Shown here: positions 33,099-35,422 of the stretch, piece by piece
Numbering within the stretch: position 1 is the stretch's first letter
How the letters are laid out: every line of letters begins with the position of its first letter
Origin: Streptomyces lushanensis
GTDB lineage: Bacteria > Actinomycetota > Actinomycetes > Streptomycetales > Streptomycetaceae
DNA length: 35,422 nt
Direction: 5' to 3'
Assembly (NCBI RefSeq): GCF_001700515.1
Contig: NZ_MAUD01000343.1
Span: forward strand, 1-35,422
Translations under genes and position numbers: made by a program
The notes under the pieces: model-generated
Seen by the model: only the letters and a program-made list of their open reading frames with translations
The model's database searches: none
Told to the model about the DNA's origin: nothing

Positions 33099-33534
33099 CC
33101 GGGCCCGGCGGTGAGTTCGGTGCGGTGAGCCCGGCCCGCCGGGTCGGTCGCGCGGCCGGACGCGCCGGGCCGGTCGTGGCGGCGCCGGGCGGCACGCGCC
33201 GAACGGGACGTCGTGAGCGAGCTGTTGCCGGCGTTCCTCCGGGCGGTACGGGGGACGTCCTCGCCGACAGCGTTGTCAGCCGGAACGGTCACCCGGCATA
33301 GCGGGAGTGATCACCCCAAGTCGCCATGCTGCCGACTTCACGTCCGAACAGGGAGCAACTGCCCTTCTCTGACCGGATTCTGGACGAGCCCTTCCGCTCA
33401 GCGGTGCCTCTCGCTACTGTCCCCGCAATGTAAACGCCCCGTGGCAGCTCAGCCGCAGAGCGCAGTCGGCACGCCGAGGCCCGGGGACGGCCTCCTGGCG
33501 CACTGCCGACGGGACCCCGAAGGGAGAGGGCGTC
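33099..33534 (+). promoter_or_regulatory. Non-coding region with probable iclR promoter
   Basis: No gene is supported in this stretch. The first part is G+C-rich degenerate repeat. TTCCGC (33392-33397), 17-bp spacer, TACTGT (33415-33420) is a plausible promoter for the IclR gene, starting near 33427 with a leader of about 108 nt. A TTGTCA at 33275-33280 has no matching -10 box. Confidence 0.45.
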
Positions 33535-34176
33535 GTGACCGCGGAGACCTCCCAGACACTCGACCGGGGACTGCGTGTCCTCAAGCTGCTCGCCGACACC
33601 GACCACGGCCTGACCGTCACCGAGCTGTCCAACAAACTCGGTGTCAACAGGACGGTCGTCTACCGCCTTCTCGCCACCCTCGAACAGCATGCGCTGGTCC
33701 GCCGCGATCTGGGCGGCCGGGCCAGAGTGGGCCTCGGTGTGCTGCGCCTGGGCCGCCAGGTGCATCCGCTGGTACGGGAGGCCGCCCTGCCCGCCCTGCG
33801 CTCGCTCGCCGAGGACATCGGCGCCACCGCGCATCTCACGCTCGTCGACGGGGCCGAGGCGCTGGCCGTCGCGGTGGTCGAGCCGACCTGGACCGACTAC
33901 CACGTCGCCTACCGGGCCGGGTTCCGTCATCCGCTGGACCGCGGCGCCGCGGGCAAGGCGATCCTCGCCGCCCGCAGGACCGTGCTCACCGAACCGCGCT
34001 GCACCCTCACCCACGGCGAGCTGGAGGCGGGCGCCAGCGGCGCCGCCGCCGCGCTCGTCGGTGTGACGGGGATAGAGGGCAGTGTCGGAGTCGTGATGCT
34101 CGCCGACTCCGTACCGGAACGGGTGGGCCCGCGCGTGGTCGACGCGGCCAAGGAGGTCGCGGACGCCCTGCGCTGA
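33535..34176 (+). CDS. IclR family transcriptional regulator
   Basis: A 213-residue regulator starting at GTG 33535, behind AGGGAGAGGG (33521-33530). The N-terminal winged helix (about 7-65) has TVTELSNKLGVNRTVVYRLLATLEQ. The C-terminal effector-binding domain (about 78-210) shows HPLDRGAAGKAILAA and GIEGSVGVVMLAD. At 213 residues it is shorter than the common 250-260, with a shortened middle of the ligand domain. No catabolic operon adjoins it, so its ligand and targets are not indicated. Confidence 0.9.
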   Translation: MTAETSQTLDRGLRVLKLLADTDHGLTVTELSNKLGVNRTVVYRLLATLEQHALVRRDLGGRARVGLGVLRLGRQVHPLVREAALPALRSLAEDIGATAHLTLVDGAEALAVAVVEPTWTDYHVAYRAGFRHPLDRGAAGKAILAARRTVLTEPRCTLTHGELEAGASGAAAALVGVTGIEGSVGVVMLADSVPERVGPRVVDAAKEVADALR

Positions 34177-34308
34177 GGAGTGCGGAGGCGACCGTGCCGG
34201 CGTGCCCTCGCCCAGGGGCCCTGGGGGCCCTGGGGCCCAGGCGGTGTCCGGCCCGGTGCGCGCGGGAGGCACGGACCGGGCCGTCCTGCCGGCAGATACA
34301 TTGACAGC

Positions 34309-35106
34309 GTGCTTTCTCGTCTCTCTCGTCTCTCGCGCCCCGCCTTCCTCGCCCTGTGCGCCCTCCCGGTCGTCGTGCTCTTCGTCGTCGTCGGTGCCGC
34401 GCCGCTGCCGTACGCCGTGGCACAGCCCGGGATGACCGTGGACGTCCTCGGCACCGACCGGGGCCGGCAGGTCATCACCGTCGACGGGACACCCACCCGC
34501 ACCACCGAGGGCCAGCTGCGGATGACCACGATCGAGGCGACGGGACCGTCCGCCGACGTCGATCTCGCCGATGTGGTCGACGGCTGGTTCCGGACGGACC
34601 GGGCCGTACTGCCGCGCGAGGCGGTCTATCCGTCCGGCGAGTCCGACAAGGAGATCGAGAAGCACAACGTCCAGGACATGGTCCAGTCCCAGAACTCCGC
34701 GACCACGGCGGCCCTCGGCTATCTGGGCAGGGACCCGGCCTCGGTGGACGTCAGCCTCCAGCTCGCCGACGTGGGCGGTCCCAGCGCCGGACTGCTCTTC
34801 GCGCTCGGCGTCGTCGACAAGCTGGACGGCGACGGCTCCGGCGGCGATCTCACCGGTGGCCGCACCATCGCCGGCACGGGCACGATCACCGACGACGGCG
34901 AGGTCGGCCCGGTCGGGGGCGTGTCCCTCAAGACACAGGCGGCCGGCCGCGACGGCGCGACCGTCTTCCTCGTACCGAAGGCCGAGTGCCGTGACGCGCG
35001 TGCCGAGCTGCCCGGCGGGATGCGGCTGATCCCGGTCACCACGCTCAAGGGCGCGGTGGCGGCCCTGCGCTCACTGGAACAGGGCGGCGACGTGCCGGGC
35101 TGCTGA
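34309..35106 (+). CDS. Membrane-anchored Lon-domain serine protease (YlbL-like, S16), no PDZ
   Basis: A 265-residue protein with an N-terminal membrane anchor (about 11-32) and a C-terminal Lon proteolytic domain carrying the Ser-Lys dyad S159 (DVGGPSAGLLFALG) and K208 (GGVSLKTQAAG). AVAQPGMTVDVLG resembles the YlbL start. Usual YlbL proteins of about 340-360 residues have a PDZ domain between anchor and protease; here only ~100 residues intervene and I see no PDZ. GTG 34309 has no Shine-Dalgarno sequence, and TACATT (34297-34302) is six bases upstream, suggesting a leaderless transcript. Substrates unknown. Confidence 0.85.
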   Translation: MLSRLSRLSRPAFLALCALPVVVLFVVVGAAPLPYAVAQPGMTVDVLGTDRGRQVITVDGTPTRTTEGQLRMTTIEATGPSADVDLADVVDGWFRTDRAVLPREAVYPSGESDKEIEKHNVQDMVQSQNSATTAALGYLGRDPASVDVSLQLADVGGPSAGLLFALGVVDKLDGDGSGGDLTGGRTIAGTGTITDDGEVGPVGGVSLKTQAAGRDGATVFLVPKAECRDARAELPGGMRLIPVTTLKGAVAALRSLEQGGDVPGC

Positions 35107-35130
35107 CACGGCCCGGTGACCGCCTCTCCT

Positions 35131-35170
35131 CACCGCGAACCCGGTGTCACCACCGCGATCCCGGTGTCAC
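35131..35170. repeat. 20-bp tandem duplication at the lrp 3' end
   Basis: CACCGCGAACCCGGTGTCAC (35131-35150) is followed directly by CACCGCGATCCCGGTGTCAC (35151-35170), one mismatch. The second copy contains the stop codon of the minus-strand Lrp gene (35167-35169). Confidence 0.9.
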
Positions 35171-35178
35171 CGGGATCC
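35158..35178. terminator. Palindromic bidirectional terminator
   Basis: GATCCCGGTG (35158-35167) and CACCGGGATC (35169-35178) are perfect inverted repeats around one base, between the convergent protease and Lrp genes. A real RNA hairpin would open some central pairs into a loop. Confidence 0.55.
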
Positions 35179-35422
35179 GTGCGGCCGGGCGGCCGAATCC
35201 GCCGCCGCCTGCTCCACCAGGGGGATGATCCGCAGCGGTACGGGATTCTCCATGACGATCGCCGTGGCGGCCCGCACGATGCCCTCGAAACCGACCACCC
35301 GGTCGATCACCCGCTGGAGATCCGCGTTCGAACGGGCGACGAGCCGGCAGAGCATGTCGCCCTGTCCGGTGGTGGTGTGCAGTTCGAGCACCTCGGGAAC
35401 GGTGGCGAGATGGGCGCGTACG
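35167..35422 (-). CDS. Lrp/AsnC family transcriptional regulator (3' part only)
   Basis: The reading frame enters from the right edge of the window, so the N-terminal helix-turn-helix lies outside. The visible ~84 residues are the RAM ligand/oligomerisation domain: VRAHLATVPEVLELHTTTGQ, then GDMLCRLVARSNADLQRVIDRV and GIVRAATAIVMENPVPLRIIPL. This segment matches Lrp-type regulators of amino-acid metabolism. It is convergent with the protease gene, and its stop codon lies in a duplicated, palindromic 20-bp segment. Confidence 0.88.
   Translation of the reverse strand, partial: VRAHLATVPEVLELHTTTGQGDMLCRLVARSNADLQRVIDRVVGFEGIVRAATAIVMENPVPLRIIPLVEQAAADSAARPHGSR

Noticed and set aside
34205..34250. 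GGGCCC/CCTGGG-rich segment after the IclR gene as a terminator
   Set aside because: It has several overlapping partial palindromes but no single stable stem could be defined by eye; it is left as G+C-rich repeat.
33213..34304. 363-codon plus-strand frame overlapping the IclR gene
   Set aside because: It is Arg/Pro-rich without motifs and overlaps a well-supported IclR gene with a strong ribosome binding site in another frame.
1..35422. CRISPR array or prophage/integrative element boundary
   Set aside because: No regularly spaced repeats with unique spacers, no cas genes, and no integrase or attachment-site duplication was seen near tRNA-Cys.

Overview
The window is high-GC actinobacterial DNA, almost certainly from a Streptomyces. 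Codon third positions are strongly G/C, and starts are often GTG or TTG. The block from a SigU-type sigma factor through HelD, malic enzyme, HU, MurA, a YqgE/AlgH protein, a DUF3039 protein and a sugar ABC transporter matches, as I remember it, the conserved gene order around SCO2954-SCO2943 of S. coelicolor. No database search was possible.

Layout. 324-2295: a HemD/winged-helix fusion and a CGNR zinc-finger regulator. 2587-6647: an ECF sigma factor translationally coupled to a zinc-type anti-sigma factor, then a HelD-type RNA polymerase recycling ATPase. 6648-7228: a non-coding stretch holding a candidate structured small RNA, a 169-bp MITE inserted directly behind it, a terminator hairpin and a dyad before the malic enzyme gene. 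7229-12111: malic enzyme, HU, MurA (the only complete minus-strand protein gene), YqgE/AlgH and DUF3039. 12228-17234: a probable chitobiose/GlcNAc uptake operon (lipoprotein, two permeases, cytoplasmic GH20 hexosaminidase) behind a good promoter overlapped by a DasR-type dre site and followed by a second dyad. No ATPase is present, so a shared MsiK-type ATPase is implied.

17525-22058: a three-gene molybdenum hydroxylase operon (FAD, 2Fe-2S and Mo subunits, GTGA overlaps). It is unusual: the 2Fe-2S subunit has a ~250-residue disordered N-terminal extension with a repeated LTGQW-like motif, and the Mo subunit has alanine where the family has its catalytic glutamate. 22174-29228: a co-directional type VII secretion-like cassette: a helical protein with a YxxxD signal, a WXG/PPE-like protein, a mycosin protease, a small WXG100-like protein, a 778-residue WRG-motif protein with a late hydrophobic hairpin, and a lipoprotein. 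No EccB/C/D/E core gene is in view. This is the best candidate in the window for an undescribed system.

29276-35422: tRNA-Cys (minus strand), an MFS exporter, a DEAD/DEAH-family helicase, an IclR regulator, a Lon-domain (YlbL-like) protease and the 3' end of an Lrp/AsnC gene cut by the window edge. Several genes have a -10-like hexamer 6-8 nt before the start codon and no Shine-Dalgarno sequence, suggesting leaderless transcripts.
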